Source: Bacteroidota bacterium (lineage in GTDB: Bacteria; Bacteroidota; Bacteroidia; JACCXN01). From it: 64,000 nt of DNA. A program made the translations under genes and the position numbers. Under the pieces are notes generated by a model that saw nothing but the letters and a program-made list of their open reading frames with translations, did not search any database and was not told the DNA's origin. Where the stretch lies: NCBI GenBank assembly GCA_013696965.1, contig JACCXN010000035.1:1-64000 (forward strand), in the 5' to 3' direction. Shown here piece by piece: positions 25,057-34,731 of this stretch; within the stretch, counting starts at the first letter, position 1, and every line of letters starts with the position of its first letter.

Positions 25057-26001
25057 TCAGGATTTCACTATTTTCTGGTAATGCACCTGCATATCGTTTA
25101 TTTTCAAGGAAACCCAATAAATTCCAGCAGGAAGGTCTTTTCCACCCTCCCACCTGAGTTTGCTTTTCTGAGGTTGGAGTTTGCCCTCATTAAAATCTTT
25201 TATCAAATTTCCCGACATATTAAAGATCTTTACCTCCACCCTTGCCGGCAGAAAAACTCCGTATTCAATCTCAATTGAATCATAAAAAGGGTTAGGAGAA
25301 ACGCGATAGATCATTCCTTTTTCAAGGTGAGGGTTTCCCATTCCTGTTGAGCCGCTGCCATCGACCACTATGTCCCAGGTTCCTTCATATTTACCATTTC
25401 CGTTCAATGTAATAGGAATAATCCTGTGGGTGGCATCATAGGTTCCGCTGCTGAGAGAAGCTGCCGCATCTTCGGAAATATCAGAATCGCCCTGAAAATA
25501 CAATTGGGTTGTTAAGGTCGGGTGGCCAGAAGGCGTTATTTTAAAATGGATATGACGGGGACGGTATTTTGCACCGTTCAGGTATTTTCCGGGAAGTATG
25601 GTTTCAAACAAATAAAAACCCTGAGCATTTGAATAAACAACTCCCCTAAGATCAAAACTGGAGTTATAATATTGCCCTGAGTCATTTGCCTGCCAGATGT
25701 CTATTTTGGCATTGGCTATTGTTTGGGAACAATCAAGAGTTCTTACCACACCACTGATTACGAGCCTGGTTCCAGCTTCAGTGGCAGAAGCCAGTTGGCC
25801 ATCTGTTAAAACTGGCGCATTGTTCAGGTAAAAGGGGCCCTGTCCGTAATAATCTAATGTGGAAGGATTGCAATTTAGCGGTTTATAAGGCCTGAAATCT
25901 GGTTTGGACAGTACAATTCCCGGAAATAAAGTGGCCGATAAAGTGGCTAGTGTGGAATTTCGTAAAAAATTCCTTCGGCTGTTTTCTTTGTTATTTTCCA
26001 T
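25057..26001 (-). CDS. Intradiol ring-cleavage dioxygenase-like protein with Tat-like signal and T9SS tail
   Basis: The 314-residue protein starts with a twin-arginine motif (NSRRNFLRNSTLATLSATLF, Arg9-Arg10) like a Tat signal. Residues 45-215 match protocatechuate 3,4-dioxygenase-type beta folds: YYGQGPFYL, IDIWQANDSGQYYNSS, and the ferric-iron ligands in KYRPRHIHF (Tyr146, His150, His152), with another Tyr at 111 or 112. Such enzymes cleave catechols with O2. The last 85 residues are a type A T9SS sorting domain (RVSPNPFYDSIEIEY, then LPAGIYWVSLKINDMQVHYQ), so the enzyme should reach the cell surface or medium. It is 112 nt downstream of another T9SS cargo gene. Confidence 0.82.
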   Translation of the reverse strand: MENNKENSRRNFLRNSTLATLSATLFPGIVLSKPDFRPYKPLNCNPSTLDYYGQGPFYLNNAPVLTDGQLASATEAGTRLVISGVVRTLDCSQTIANAKIDIWQANDSGQYYNSSFDLRGVVYSNAQGFYLFETILPGKYLNGAKYRPRHIHFKITPSGHPTLTTQLYFQGDSDISEDAAASLSSGTYDATHRIIPITLNGNGKYEGTWDIVVDGSGSTGMGNPHLEKGMIYRVSPNPFYDSIEIEYGVFLPARVEVKIFNMSGNLIKDFNEGKLQPQKSKLRWEGGKDLPAGIYWVSLKINDMQVHYQKIVKS

Positions 26002-26113
26002 AGCAGTATTTATTTTAATGTTTTAAAAGATTTGTTTTAATACACTTCTTCCTTTAGGGATGTGGTGAAAACTTTTGATAATGTGAAGCAGTAAACTTAA
26101 TTGGCAGCCCTCG

Positions 26114-28828
26114 TTAATTTTTCGTGATTATCAGTTTTACTTTTTCAGCCTGTTTTTCCAGCGAAATAAAATAAACCCCTGCATTAAGCATTGAAACATC
26201 TATCTTTTCTGAAATGACATTGTTTCCAGAGCTTATCCTTTTGTTTAGGACCTGCCTGCCCAAAACATCTGTAATGCTGATGGCTGAAGAATCCGAAAAA
26301 CCCCTTGCAACTACATTTAAAACTGAAGTTGCAGGATTAGGATAAACCTTTAAGGAGGATTTCTTTTCCGATTCATTAACAGAAATAATCTGGTCAGTAA
26401 CTACCACACTTCCCGGAGTAACATTGGCATTTAAAGTATCTCCGTTAATTGAAATAATGGTAAGGTTAGAAATGCTCAGCGAAAAATCTTGATAAATTCC
26501 GGTTTTTCCTGCCAAATTATCAGTAGTAACAATAGTGATTTTTGCAAGGGGGCCATAACCTGAAGTATTTGTTTGATTAATCCGGGTGATGGCTGCATCC
26601 AACCGGCCAAATGAATACATATCTTTTTGAAAACTTATCAGACTGATACCGTAATCCCCCATCCAGCAGGCTTCAGGGTCCATCCTGACAGAGCCGGAAT
26701 CCACCAGTAAAGGATCATAATCAATTGAAAAGGCAATTCCATAAACATCTGTAACTTCATTTGTGGAAGTCCCAAAATACACCATTATTTCAATTTCCTG
26801 GTTTTGGCCAATAGTATCAGAAGGAAACTCAAAATAAATTTCAGGATCCGAGGCGCTTCCAGAAGAAGATGCAGGCCATTTCTGGTGTATTAAACCGTAA
26901 TTCTGGTAAATGGCAAGAGTATCATCGCTGTTGATGATTCCATCTCCGTTTGTATCTATGTGTTTAAAGTTCACACCAGTGCTTAAGGTATCCATCCAGT
27001 TTTCTGCAACTTGCCCTTCCCACAAAATGCTTGCTCCTGTTCTTACCGGCCCAGTTTCACCATAGGCAATACCAATGGGCAAGAGGTCATCGTTGTTGGC
27101 AATCATATCGTTATTTGCATCACCGGGCCAGATGGAATCGCAGTTAGAGGATGCAATTAAAGAATCAATAGCTTCGCATCCATCTGAATCAGTTACTGTT
27201 ACAATAAAAGGGGAAACAATGTAACAAAATACCGCTGTTTGCCCTGTTTGAACAGGAATAGTATTCCAGGAGTAGAAATAAGGAGCTGTCCCTCCTGTTG
27301 GATAAACAGTTGCCAATCCATCGCATTGGCCACAGGAGGGTTGAATAGTTGTAAAAGAAATTAAAATCTGCGGTTGCTCATTTATAATTACAGTATCCAT
27401 TTTTTGACAACCTTGTTCATCCGTAATTAATACCACATAAGTTCCCGAACAAGCACCCGAAATTTGAGGGGCATTCACCCCATTGTTCCATTGATAGGTA
27501 TAAAGAGGATTTCCACCCGTTGGGTTTACTGCCGCTTGTCCATCACAAAAGCCAGAACAACTCACATCTGTTCCGCTGATATTGGAAACAATGGGAGAAG
27601 GCCCATTTATAGTTATACTGTCCAATTTTTGACAACCTTGTACATCTGTAATTAATACCGTATAAGTTCCCATACAGATACCTGCAACAATCGAAGTCGT
27701 CATTCCAGCAGGACTCCATTGATAAGAATAAGGTAGATTCCCTCCTGTGGGAGAAACCGAAGCTTGCCCATCACAAAAGCCATAACAGCTCACATCTGTT
27801 CCACTGATATTGGAAACAATAGCTAATGGTTCGCTAATAATTACAGATGCAGAATCTGTACAACCATTATCATCCGTTACAAACAAAGTTTTTATTCCAG
27901 GACATAAGTTTGAATAGTTTGGAACTGTAATTCCTCCTGGCATCCACAAATAAGTATAACTTCCTGAACCTCCTGAAACATTTGCTGAAACACTCCCATT
28001 GCAATAGCCAATGCAACTGACATCTGATGAACTGGCATTAATTAAAATCTGCGGTGGCCCATTTATAGTTACACTATCCAATTTTTGACAACCTTGTACA
28101 TCCGTAATTAATACCGTATAAGTTCCCGGACAGATACCTGTAACAACCGCAGGCATTATTCCACCAGGATTCCATTCATAGGCATAAGGTGGTGTTCCAC
28201 CTGAGGCAAAAACAGAAATTTCTCCATCACAAAGTCCAGGACAACTCACATGGGTGGCATTTACAGAAATATTTATGGCTGGTGCTACTGTTACCGTAAC
28301 ATTTTCATTGTTTGTGCAACCTTCCAGTGAGGTAACCAATAATGTATAAGTGGTTGTGGAGGAAGGAAAAGCTGTTGGATTTGCTATTATCGTACCACTC
28401 AAGCCATCAGGGGGAGACCATACATAGGTCACCTGCATATTTACAGAGGGTATTAATGTAACAGAATCTCCAAAGCAAATTATCGGAGCAGAAGGGCTTA
28501 TTGAAACAACAGGAGCAGGAAAAACTGTTATATAATTAAGCATTGTTTTTGTATCACTCCCGCTTGCATTGGTCGCGATTAAAGAAATTGTATATGTTCC
28601 CGCAATTGCATAGCACTTTTGAGGGTTTTGTAAAGTGGAAACTGTGCCATCCCCAAAATCCCATTCCAAGGAGCCTGGTGCATTAGTGCTTAAATCTGTA
28701 AAATTTACACAGCCTCCTTCACAGGTGGTTGTATTGTTTGCAGTAAAGTCAGCCACTGGGGACTGGGCAAACAAATTTACCGAAACAAAAATCAGTAAAT
28801 GGAGCAGGTGGCTTATAATACTTTTCAT
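26114..28828 (-). CDS. T9SS-exported surface protein: PKD domain, SprB repeats, dockerin-like and cohesin-like regions
   Basis: The 904-residue protein has a signal peptide (LLHLLIFVSVNLFAQ), a PKD domain (residues 24-110; EWDFGDGTVSTLQNPQKCY), and about five or six SprB-type repeats (190-560) of roughly 75 residues. Each repeat follows the pattern VSC-x-CDG-x-GG-x-Y-x-W-x-GTY-x-VLITD-x-GC. A dockerin-like segment with two Ca-binding loops follows (DANNDMIANNDDL, DTNGDGIINSDDTL), then a cohesin-like domain, then a type A T9SS sorting domain (KVYPNPATSVLNV). Such proteins are exposed adhesins. Several repeats are nearly identical in DNA. Confidence 0.82.
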   Translation of the reverse strand: MKSIISHLLHLLIFVSVNLFAQSPVADFTANNTTTCEGGCVNFTDLSTNAPGSLEWDFGDGTVSTLQNPQKCYAIAGTYTISLIATNASGSDTKTMLNYITVFPAPVVSISPSAPIICFGDSVTLIPSVNMQVTYVWSPPDGLSGTIIANPTAFPSSTTTYTLLVTSLEGCTNNENVTVTVAPAINISVNATHVSCPGLCDGEISVFASGGTPPYAYEWNPGGIMPAVVTGICPGTYTVLITDVQGCQKLDSVTINGPPQILINASSSDVSCIGYCNGSVSANVSGGSGSYTYLWMPGGITVPNYSNLCPGIKTLFVTDDNGCTDSASVIISEPLAIVSNISGTDVSCYGFCDGQASVSPTGGNLPYSYQWSPAGMTTSIVAGICMGTYTVLITDVQGCQKLDSITINGPSPIVSNISGTDVSCSGFCDGQAAVNPTGGNPLYTYQWNNGVNAPQISGACSGTYVVLITDEQGCQKMDTVIINEQPQILISFTTIQPSCGQCDGLATVYPTGGTAPYFYSWNTIPVQTGQTAVFCYIVSPFIVTVTDSDGCEAIDSLIASSNCDSIWPGDANNDMIANNDDLLPIGIAYGETGPVRTGASILWEGQVAENWMDTLSTGVNFKHIDTNGDGIINSDDTLAIYQNYGLIHQKWPASSSGSASDPEIYFEFPSDTIGQNQEIEIMVYFGTSTNEVTDVYGIAFSIDYDPLLVDSGSVRMDPEACWMGDYGISLISFQKDMYSFGRLDAAITRINQTNTSGYGPLAKITIVTTDNLAGKTGIYQDFSLSISNLTIISINGDTLNANVTPGSVVVTDQIISVNESEKKSSLKVYPNPATSVLNVVARGFSDSSAISITDVLGRQVLNKRISSGNNVISEKIDVSMLNAGVYFISLEKQAEKVKLIITKN
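27380..28140 (-). repeat. Near-identical DNA repeats inside the SprB-repeat gene
   Basis: Stretches of about 80 nt at 27601-27682 and 28057-28140 differ at only a few positions, and a third, more diverged copy lies near 27380-27460. Each encodes the end of one SprB repeat (YTVLITDVQGCQKLDS). A second matching pair, around 27562 and 27789, encodes the start of adjacent repeats. The similarity suggests recent duplication or gene conversion. Confidence 0.7.
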
Positions 28829-28915
28829 ATTTTGACTAATTTAGTTAATATTTCCTGACAGTTATTCACAATGCAAATATTCACCATTAAATTTCCCTGA
28901 ACAAATACAAAAAGC

Positions 28916-28923
28916 TACCTTTG
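28916..28923 (+). promoter_or_regulatory. -7 box upstream of the 465-residue unknown gene
   Basis: TACCTTTG matches TAnnTTTG. It covers the TTG at 28921 that would start the longest frame, so translation more probably starts at ATG 29005. No good -33 element is seen. Confidence 0.35.
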
Positions 28924-29004
28924 TCGGAACAAATAAAATACTTTTTCTTTGTTAAGTTTCTGTATTTGTGTTTTTTATGGTTTGTTTTTTTTATTTTTTG
29001 TCAT

Positions 29005-30402
29005 ATGTCCTATAAAACCATTCATTATTTAAGTGCTCTAAAGGAAAAAGAAATTGAAGAATTTTCTGCTTTTCTTTCATCAGGGCTTGCAGGGAATTTT
29101 CCCAATGCAGAAAAATTATTCAGCTATCTGAAAAAAATTCATCCAGATTTTTCTGCAGTAAAGCTAAAAAAAGAAACTATTTTTAAAAAAACATTTCCCG
29201 CACTGGAATATGAAGATTCTCTTTTAAGATATGCTATGAGCCATCTTAATAAACAACTGGAACTTTTCTTTAGCTGGAAAGAATTGAATCAATCAGAAAT
29301 ACACAGCTTTAAACTAAGAGCACTTTCCACACGTAAACTTGATAAATATTTTCAGCAGGAATTAAACTCACAACACGAAAAAAATGAGCAGTCATTAAAA
29401 AGAGATTTCAAATTTTACAAGTCGGACCTTGAACTAAAGGAAATTTCCTATAACTATCATTCCATGCAAAAAAGCAGGACTTCTGTAGACCTCACTGAAA
29501 AAGTGATTTTGGCAATTGATAAGAATTATTTTTATAACCGCCTAAGGTATGTTTGTGAATTACTGAACAGGAGCTCTATTTTTTCTGAGCATACAAAACA
29601 TTCATTTATAACACGTTTTATTCAACAGTTAAGTCCGGAAATCTTAAAAGAGGCTGCCATAAATTTATATTTCCTGATTTTCAAAATCCTTACTAATGGT
29701 AAAGAAGAGGATTACAAAAATTTCAGCCAGGTGTTGAAGAAAATTTTCAATGCCTTCGATCCTGCAGAACAGAACGACCTCTTTGCCTATGCACAGAATT
29801 TCTGCATAAGAAAAATCAATTCAGGAGATGAAAAATACCTTTCAGAATTATTTGAATGGTATTGTTTCCAGCTTGAAAATAAAACAATTTTTTCGGAAGG
29901 ATTAATATCTCAATTTGATTTTAAGAATATCGTTTCTGTTGCTCTTAGGCTCAACCAATTGAATTGGACAGAAAACTTTATTGAAAAACAAAGCGAAAAA
30001 CTTCAAAAAAATATAAGGGAGAATGCCTATAACTATAATAAAGCAAGGCTGGAATTTCAGCGAAAAGAATATAAGCGTTCCTTGAAATTGTTACAGGAGG
30101 TAGAATTCACTGATATCGTATACCAGCTGGATTCAAAGGTACTCCTGATGAAAATTTATTTCGAAAATGCAGATACCGATGCCATTGAAAATGCCTATAA
30201 CAGCCTGAAAATTCTTGTACACAGAAAGGCCAACCTTTCTGTGTATCAAAAACAACTTTACATTAATTTCGGAAAAATATCAATAAATCTGAATAGGGTA
30301 AAAGAAGGGTTTTCTTCAAAAATAAATTTAGAGGAGGCATTAAGTAAAAGCCCTGCCGCCGACATAGGATGGCTCAGGCAAAAATGGAAAGAACTTAATT
30401 AG
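29005..30402 (+). CDS. Protein of unknown function, helical-repeat-like
   Basis: The 465-residue product is rich in Lys, Glu and aromatic residues, has no membrane segment after the chosen start, and consists of predicted helices (HYLSALKEKEIEEFSAFLSS, YKRSLKLLQEVEF, LLMKIYFENADTDAIENAYN). The C-terminal half resembles a loose tetratricopeptide array. No family is recognised with confidence. The frame opens at a TTG at 28921, but that would add a phenylalanine-rich stretch overlapping a promoter-like box, so ATG 29005 is preferred. It is transcribed alone and divergently from the SprB-repeat gene. Confidence 0.65.
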   Translation: MSYKTIHYLSALKEKEIEEFSAFLSSGLAGNFPNAEKLFSYLKKIHPDFSAVKLKKETIFKKTFPALEYEDSLLRYAMSHLNKQLELFFSWKELNQSEIHSFKLRALSTRKLDKYFQQELNSQHEKNEQSLKRDFKFYKSDLELKEISYNYHSMQKSRTSVDLTEKVILAIDKNYFYNRLRYVCELLNRSSIFSEHTKHSFITRFIQQLSPEILKEAAINLYFLIFKILTNGKEEDYKNFSQVLKKIFNAFDPAEQNDLFAYAQNFCIRKINSGDEKYLSELFEWYCFQLENKTIFSEGLISQFDFKNIVSVALRLNQLNWTENFIEKQSEKLQKNIRENAYNYNKARLEFQRKEYKRSLKLLQEVEFTDIVYQLDSKVLLMKIYFENADTDAIENAYNSLKILVHRKANLSVYQKQLYINFGKISINLNRVKEGFSSKINLEEALSKSPAADIGWLRQKWKELN

Positions 30403-30783
30403 AAAATGTTTATAAAGTCCGCTGAATCCGGTTAGCTTCCAAGGCTGCTCAACTGACTTTTCTTTCCTGATTTTTTGAGCAAATGGACAAAAATTCCAGA
30501 TATAACAGAAAACAATTCATAAATAATTATTAAACAAAATCACCGGCTTTAGAAACTCCCCTTGACTTCGTAAAATAGGAGGTGTTAATTTTTTCTGATT
30601 TTTGCTTTTTTAGCAGCATTGTTAATTATCCTTACAACAGAACCTCCGTGTGGTAAGCTGCAACTTGGGCTATATTAAACCCCATAAACAGTAGTAGAAA
30701 TAATAAATAAGGCTGTCTCAATTTAATGAAACAGCCTTATTAACTTAATCGATTCGTGTATAAATTATTCTATTTGTTTTAAT
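30403..30783. other. Convergent intergenic region, no gene seen
   Basis: About 380 nt separate two convergent genes. Apart from the terminator at 30706-30741 the sequence is A+T-rich and shows no open frame with a plausible start, RNA or repeat. Confidence 0.5.
30706..30741. terminator. Bidirectional terminator
   Basis: An 11-bp perfect stem (AATAAGGCTGT at 30706-30716 and its complement at 30731-30741) can be extended inward with a G-T pair. It serves the convergent 465-residue unknown gene and the PorP/SprF gene. Confidence 0.7.
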
Positions 30784-31713
30784 TTATAATAACCTTGGGT
30801 TTTTGTTGCTGCTGCTGCTTTTTTTCTTAACTATATCGTATCCCAATAAAATTTCATGAGAGCCATAAGAAAAATTTCTTATTCTTTTTAAGGTGTAATC
30901 GAAGGAGTAACCAATCCTTAAACCAAAATCAGTTTGGTATTCAGCAATTCCAACAATTGCTTCCCCAGTTCTGTATGAAACACCAGTCCAAATCATATTG
31001 TAAAACAAGAAATTAACATTCAAATCAGCTTGAACTGGTGCCTCTGGTAAGTATTTAATTAAAACTGTTGGTTTTATTTTTACATCATCGTTAATTGTAT
31101 GTACAATTCCAGAGTGTAAATAATAATGCCTGTGGTAGATAGATGATTTTTGCACATCCAAATTAAAAGATTCCTCTTTATCATAAGCAATTAAAGTGGG
31201 AATTGAAATTCCGGCAAAGTAATTAGAGGAATAATAGTAAGCGCCAAAACCAGCTTGAGGAACGAATTTGTTGTTAGTTGGATTGGTAAACATTTCATCT
31301 TCAGAATCCCAAACTTTCAACGAACCAGCATCACTTCCATAAATTCCAAACCCGCCTCTTAATCCCAATGAAAGGTGACTGTTTGTACCTGTTTTTATAT
31401 GGTAAGCATAATTTAAAAGCAGGTCACTTTGGCTTGTAACTCCAATTTTATCATGACTTAAAATAAGCCCCAAAGAATTCTTATTATCCTTAAGCATTCC
31501 GTCAACTGAAAGTATGCTTGTTTTTGGAGCACCATCAAACCCTGCCCATTGGCTTCGGTAATGTAAGTTGGTGCTTACTTTTCCATGGCTTCCTGTATAA
31601 CCAGGGTTTAAGAATAAACCGTTAAACATATACTGGCTTACCATTGATTGCTGCTGTGCGAGCAAAACCCCTGTATAAATAACCAGTGTGAGAAGTAAAA
31701 TTATTTTTTTCAT
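30784..31713 (-). CDS. PorP/SprF-family outer-membrane protein of type IX secretion
   Basis: The 309-residue protein has a signal peptide (ILLLTLVIYTGVLLAQQQ) and the PorP/SprF beta-barrel pattern: SQYMFNGLFLNPGYTGSHG near the start, HYRSQWAGFDGAPKTSILSV, then FGLRIGYSFDYTLKRIRNFS near the end. SprF-type proteins attach type B T9SS cargo to the cell surface and are encoded beside their cargo. Here the upstream gene, 47 nt away, is an SprB-repeat adhesin with a type B tail, a typical cargo-partner pair. Confidence 0.9.
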   Translation of the reverse strand: MKKIILLLTLVIYTGVLLAQQQSMVSQYMFNGLFLNPGYTGSHGKVSTNLHYRSQWAGFDGAPKTSILSVDGMLKDNKNSLGLILSHDKIGVTSQSDLLLNYAYHIKTGTNSHLSLGLRGGFGIYGSDAGSLKVWDSEDEMFTNPTNNKFVPQAGFGAYYYSSNYFAGISIPTLIAYDKEESFNLDVQKSSIYHRHYYLHSGIVHTINDDVKIKPTVLIKYLPEAPVQADLNVNFLFYNMIWTGVSYRTGEAIVGIAEYQTDFGLRIGYSFDYTLKRIRNFSYGSHEILLGYDIVKKKSSSSNKNPRLL

Positions 31714-31760
31714 AGTTTTTATATTTTTTTAAATTATTGACTGTTTTTATTTTATATTAA

Positions 31761-34409
31761 TTATTTTCTTAAATCAACAAAACCTTTCAGCATTGTATCT
31801 CCATTATTTATAATTAATAGAACAAAATAGGTTCCTGTGGGAAGAACTTCTCCTTTGTTATTGGTCCCGTTCCACTCATTCATGTAGTTTTCCATAGTAT
31901 AAACTTCATTTCCCCATCTGTTAAAAACAGTAAAGTTATTGTTCGGGAATTCTTCAATTCCTTTAATAATAAAACTATCGTTTTTACCACTGTTGTTAGG
32001 GGAAAAGCCGGTTGGCATTTCAAGCATTAATGGTTCGTTTAGTACTGCGCTTGCTGTTGTTGTACAACCATTTGCATCGGTTATAGAAACTTCATAGATA
32101 CCAGCCTTTAAATTACTTATATCAGAGGTAATAGCGCCTGTTGACCATTTATAAGAATATGGTTGAGCCCCTCCTGATGGATCAATATTTATAGCTCCAT
32201 CACTTCCATTGTATGCACTAATATTAAAAGTATTTGTAAAAACTGATGCTGTTAAGTTAACCGATAAAACCTCCGGTTGATTTATAGTTATTTGTCGCGT
32301 TGTTTTGCAATTGTCTTTATCCCTTATTGTTACTTCATAAGTGCCTGCTGATAAATCTGTTAATTGAGAAGTAGTTGCGCCATTGCTCCATTCAAACTCG
32401 TAGGGAGCAGCTCCATTGCTTACATTGATTAAGGCAGATCCATTGTTTAAGCCATTGCAACTAACATTTTCTGATTCTGCGCTTAATTGCATTGCAGATA
32501 TTTCATCTAAAGATATCATGAGTTGTTGTTCACAATTATTGTTATCAATAACTGTAACATTATACAACCCGCTGGTTAAATCAATAATTTCACTTTCACT
32601 GCTACCATTATTCCAGGAATAGGAGTAGGGAGCGGTTCCGCCATTGACATTCACCGAAATTTTGCCACTGTTTTCATTGCATTTTGCAGGTTCTATGGAA
32701 GCAACCACATATAAGTTTTCAGGTTCGGTTATGTTTACCGATAAAGTGATCTTACTTTCACAACCATTGGTATCAGAGACCAAAACATTGTATGAGCCTT
32801 CTGAAAGGCCATTAACCGTTGAAGTAAATTGAACGGGTGAAGTACTCCATTCATAATTATAATTTCCACTTCCACCTGTAGCCACAACCGTTGCCTCACC
32901 ATTTAAATCACCTTTGCATAAAACATTTAGCTGAGTACCGATGTTAGCAGTTAACGAATTAGAAGGTTCAGTTATATTTACAGTAATATCTATGGGTGTA
33001 AGGCAACCATTTGTATCAAAAACTTCAAGGGTATAATTACCAGATGTTAAATTGGTTATATGAGCAGTATTTTGGACAGGCGAAGTATTCCACACGTAAG
33101 TGTAATTTCCGCTTCCCCCTGTAGTAAGAACAGCAATTTCTCCAATAGAATCTCCTTTACATTTATTGTTTTCCTGTAAAACAAGAGAAACATTTAATGA
33201 ATCTTCGGGTTCTGTTATAGTTACTGAAAGTTTAAGTGGGGTAGAACATTCATTACTATCATTAATAATAACTTCGTAATTTCCTGCTGATAAACCTGTT
33301 GCTGTATTTGAAGTTTGAACAGGGGAAGTATTCCATGAATAGGAATAAACCCCAATACCTCCGGTAACCTGTACTGCAGCAGAACCATTGTTCTCGCCTG
33401 TACATAATACCTTTTCAATATTTATTATCTCTGCTTCAATAGGAGTTGTTGTTGTTACAGGAACAGTAATTAACAATGAATTGCAACCGTCCTCACTTAA
33501 TCCATCTTTTATTTCAAGCGTGTAATTTCCTGCAGCGGTTGCAAAATAATCAGAAGATGTGGAAACAATTGTTCCATTTGAGTCTCTCCAGCTATATGAA
33601 TAATTACCATCGCCACCATTTGCAAAGCTAGAAATCATAGTTCCAGAGTTTCCTGGACAAAGCGCTGCATTGCTAGGAGAAATGGTTGCCGATAACCCAG
33701 GTAAAATATAAATCCTGAAAGTATCACAAAGTGTTTGAGTAAAACCGCATTTATCGGCAATGGGATAACCACAAATTGAATAATCTATATATTCTGGGGC
33801 CAAAGAATCGGGTGAAAAATAAATAGTAGAACAAGCACTGGTACAGCTTAGATAATGATTGTATTCCCCTGCTTCTCCTGGGTAAATGGAGTTTAAAGTA
33901 ATTGTAGAATAATCTAAACCAAATGTTTTAATTTCCCTATTGCAAATAACTCTTGAGTAGTCATCAGGCGGAAAAGTTGGGATTGCTATTGAACTAATCT
34001 TATATTTATTAACATTTGTGCCAGGTTTGCAAAATGTAATAAAATGAGGGCCAACCCCACTTATACAAATTTCTTCTCCTATCATCACATCAGGGCCGCA
34101 ATTAATTTGATAATAAAGTGCTCCAGATGGCATTGCGCCCTCTATTATTTCTACTTTCACGGCTACCGCAAGAGTGTCAAGAGTTATCATGAAAGAAGTG
34201 CAAAGTTTTGAACCGGAAGCAGAACAACACAATCCTTTTCTACTGTGAGAAGGAGAAATCCAAGTTCCTTCTGGGTTTCCTGTAAAATCTACTTCAAAAT
34301 AAGGAACGGTAGAATCACATTGGGAAAATGATTTTTCCGTAGTGAACAAAGTAAAAATAGCCAAATACAGTAACAGCTGAAATTTACCATAGTAATTAGT
34401 TTTCTTCAT
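31761..34409 (-). CDS. SprB-repeat adhesin with gliding-motility-type (type B) T9SS C-terminus
   Basis: The 882-residue protein has a signal peptide (LLYLAIFTLFTTEKSFSQ), a N-terminal domain of about 220 residues, then about eight SprB repeats (230-790) of the form GG-x-G-x-Y-x-Y-x-W-x-T-SPVQ-x-GNYEVIINDSNEC. It ends in a type B CTD (EMPTGFSPNNSGKNDSFIIK, FNRWGNEVYTMENYMNEWNG, LPTGTYFVLLIINNGDTMLK). SprB-like proteins are mobile or fixed surface adhesins. The pairing with the downstream PorP/SprF gene argues for surface attachment. Gliding cannot be inferred because the motor genes are not in view. Confidence 0.88.
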   Translation of the reverse strand: MKKTNYYGKFQLLLYLAIFTLFTTEKSFSQCDSTVPYFEVDFTGNPEGTWISPSHSRKGLCCSASGSKLCTSFMITLDTLAVAVKVEIIEGAMPSGALYYQINCGPDVMIGEEICISGVGPHFITFCKPGTNVNKYKISSIAIPTFPPDDYSRVICNREIKTFGLDYSTITLNSIYPGEAGEYNHYLSCTSACSTIYFSPDSLAPEYIDYSICGYPIADKCGFTQTLCDTFRIYILPGLSATISPSNAALCPGNSGTMISSFANGGDGNYSYSWRDSNGTIVSTSSDYFATAAGNYTLEIKDGLSEDGCNSLLITVPVTTTTPIEAEIINIEKVLCTGENNGSAAVQVTGGIGVYSYSWNTSPVQTSNTATGLSAGNYEVIINDSNECSTPLKLSVTITEPEDSLNVSLVLQENNKCKGDSIGEIAVLTTGGSGNYTYVWNTSPVQNTAHITNLTSGNYTLEVFDTNGCLTPIDITVNITEPSNSLTANIGTQLNVLCKGDLNGEATVVATGGSGNYNYEWSTSPVQFTSTVNGLSEGSYNVLVSDTNGCESKITLSVNITEPENLYVVASIEPAKCNENSGKISVNVNGGTAPYSYSWNNGSSESEIIDLTSGLYNVTVIDNNNCEQQLMISLDEISAMQLSAESENVSCNGLNNGSALINVSNGAAPYEFEWSNGATTSQLTDLSAGTYEVTIRDKDNCKTTRQITINQPEVLSVNLTASVFTNTFNISAYNGSDGAINIDPSGGAQPYSYKWSTGAITSDISNLKAGIYEVSITDANGCTTTASAVLNEPLMLEMPTGFSPNNSGKNDSFIIKGIEEFPNNNFTVFNRWGNEVYTMENYMNEWNGTNNKGEVLPTGTYFVLLIINNGDTMLKGFVDLRK

Positions 34410-34731
34410 AATTATAGTTTTTTAAATATTTAATTGAATATTTAAAAACTAATGAATTATGTGCCACTTCTTAAATTATAAGTGGATTTAGGATAGAGGT
34501 AGGAGATTAAATCTAAAACTTGAATTTAAAAGTTGTATCATCTTTTCCACTATCCATGAAGTTAGTTTCACAAATTTTCTTTAAGAAAAAAATATGGCAT
34601 GCAAGGGAGAGTTCAAAGAATAACTTTGAGGTAGTTGAATTGAAAATTCATGGAATAAAAAATACATTATTTTAAATAAGTTATGAGGTTGTTATGATGT
34701 TCTTAAGAACATCATAACAACTTAAAAAACT
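34410..34731. other. Intergenic region with one perfect palindrome, no gene
   Basis: These 322 nt upstream of the SprB adhesin gene contain no credible open frame. The only distinct element is the palindrome at 34688-34721. The promoter of the adhesin operon must lie here but no clear TAnnTTTG box was found. Confidence 0.5.
34688..34721. repeat. 34-bp perfect palindrome
   Basis: Arms of 17 nt (GTTGTTATGATGTTCTT and its exact complement) meet without a spacer between 34704 and 34705. It lies 11 nt after the PspC gene stop. As RNA it would form a stem with a four-base loop and could end PspC transcription, but the following bases on the minus strand are not a T run. Confidence 0.7.
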
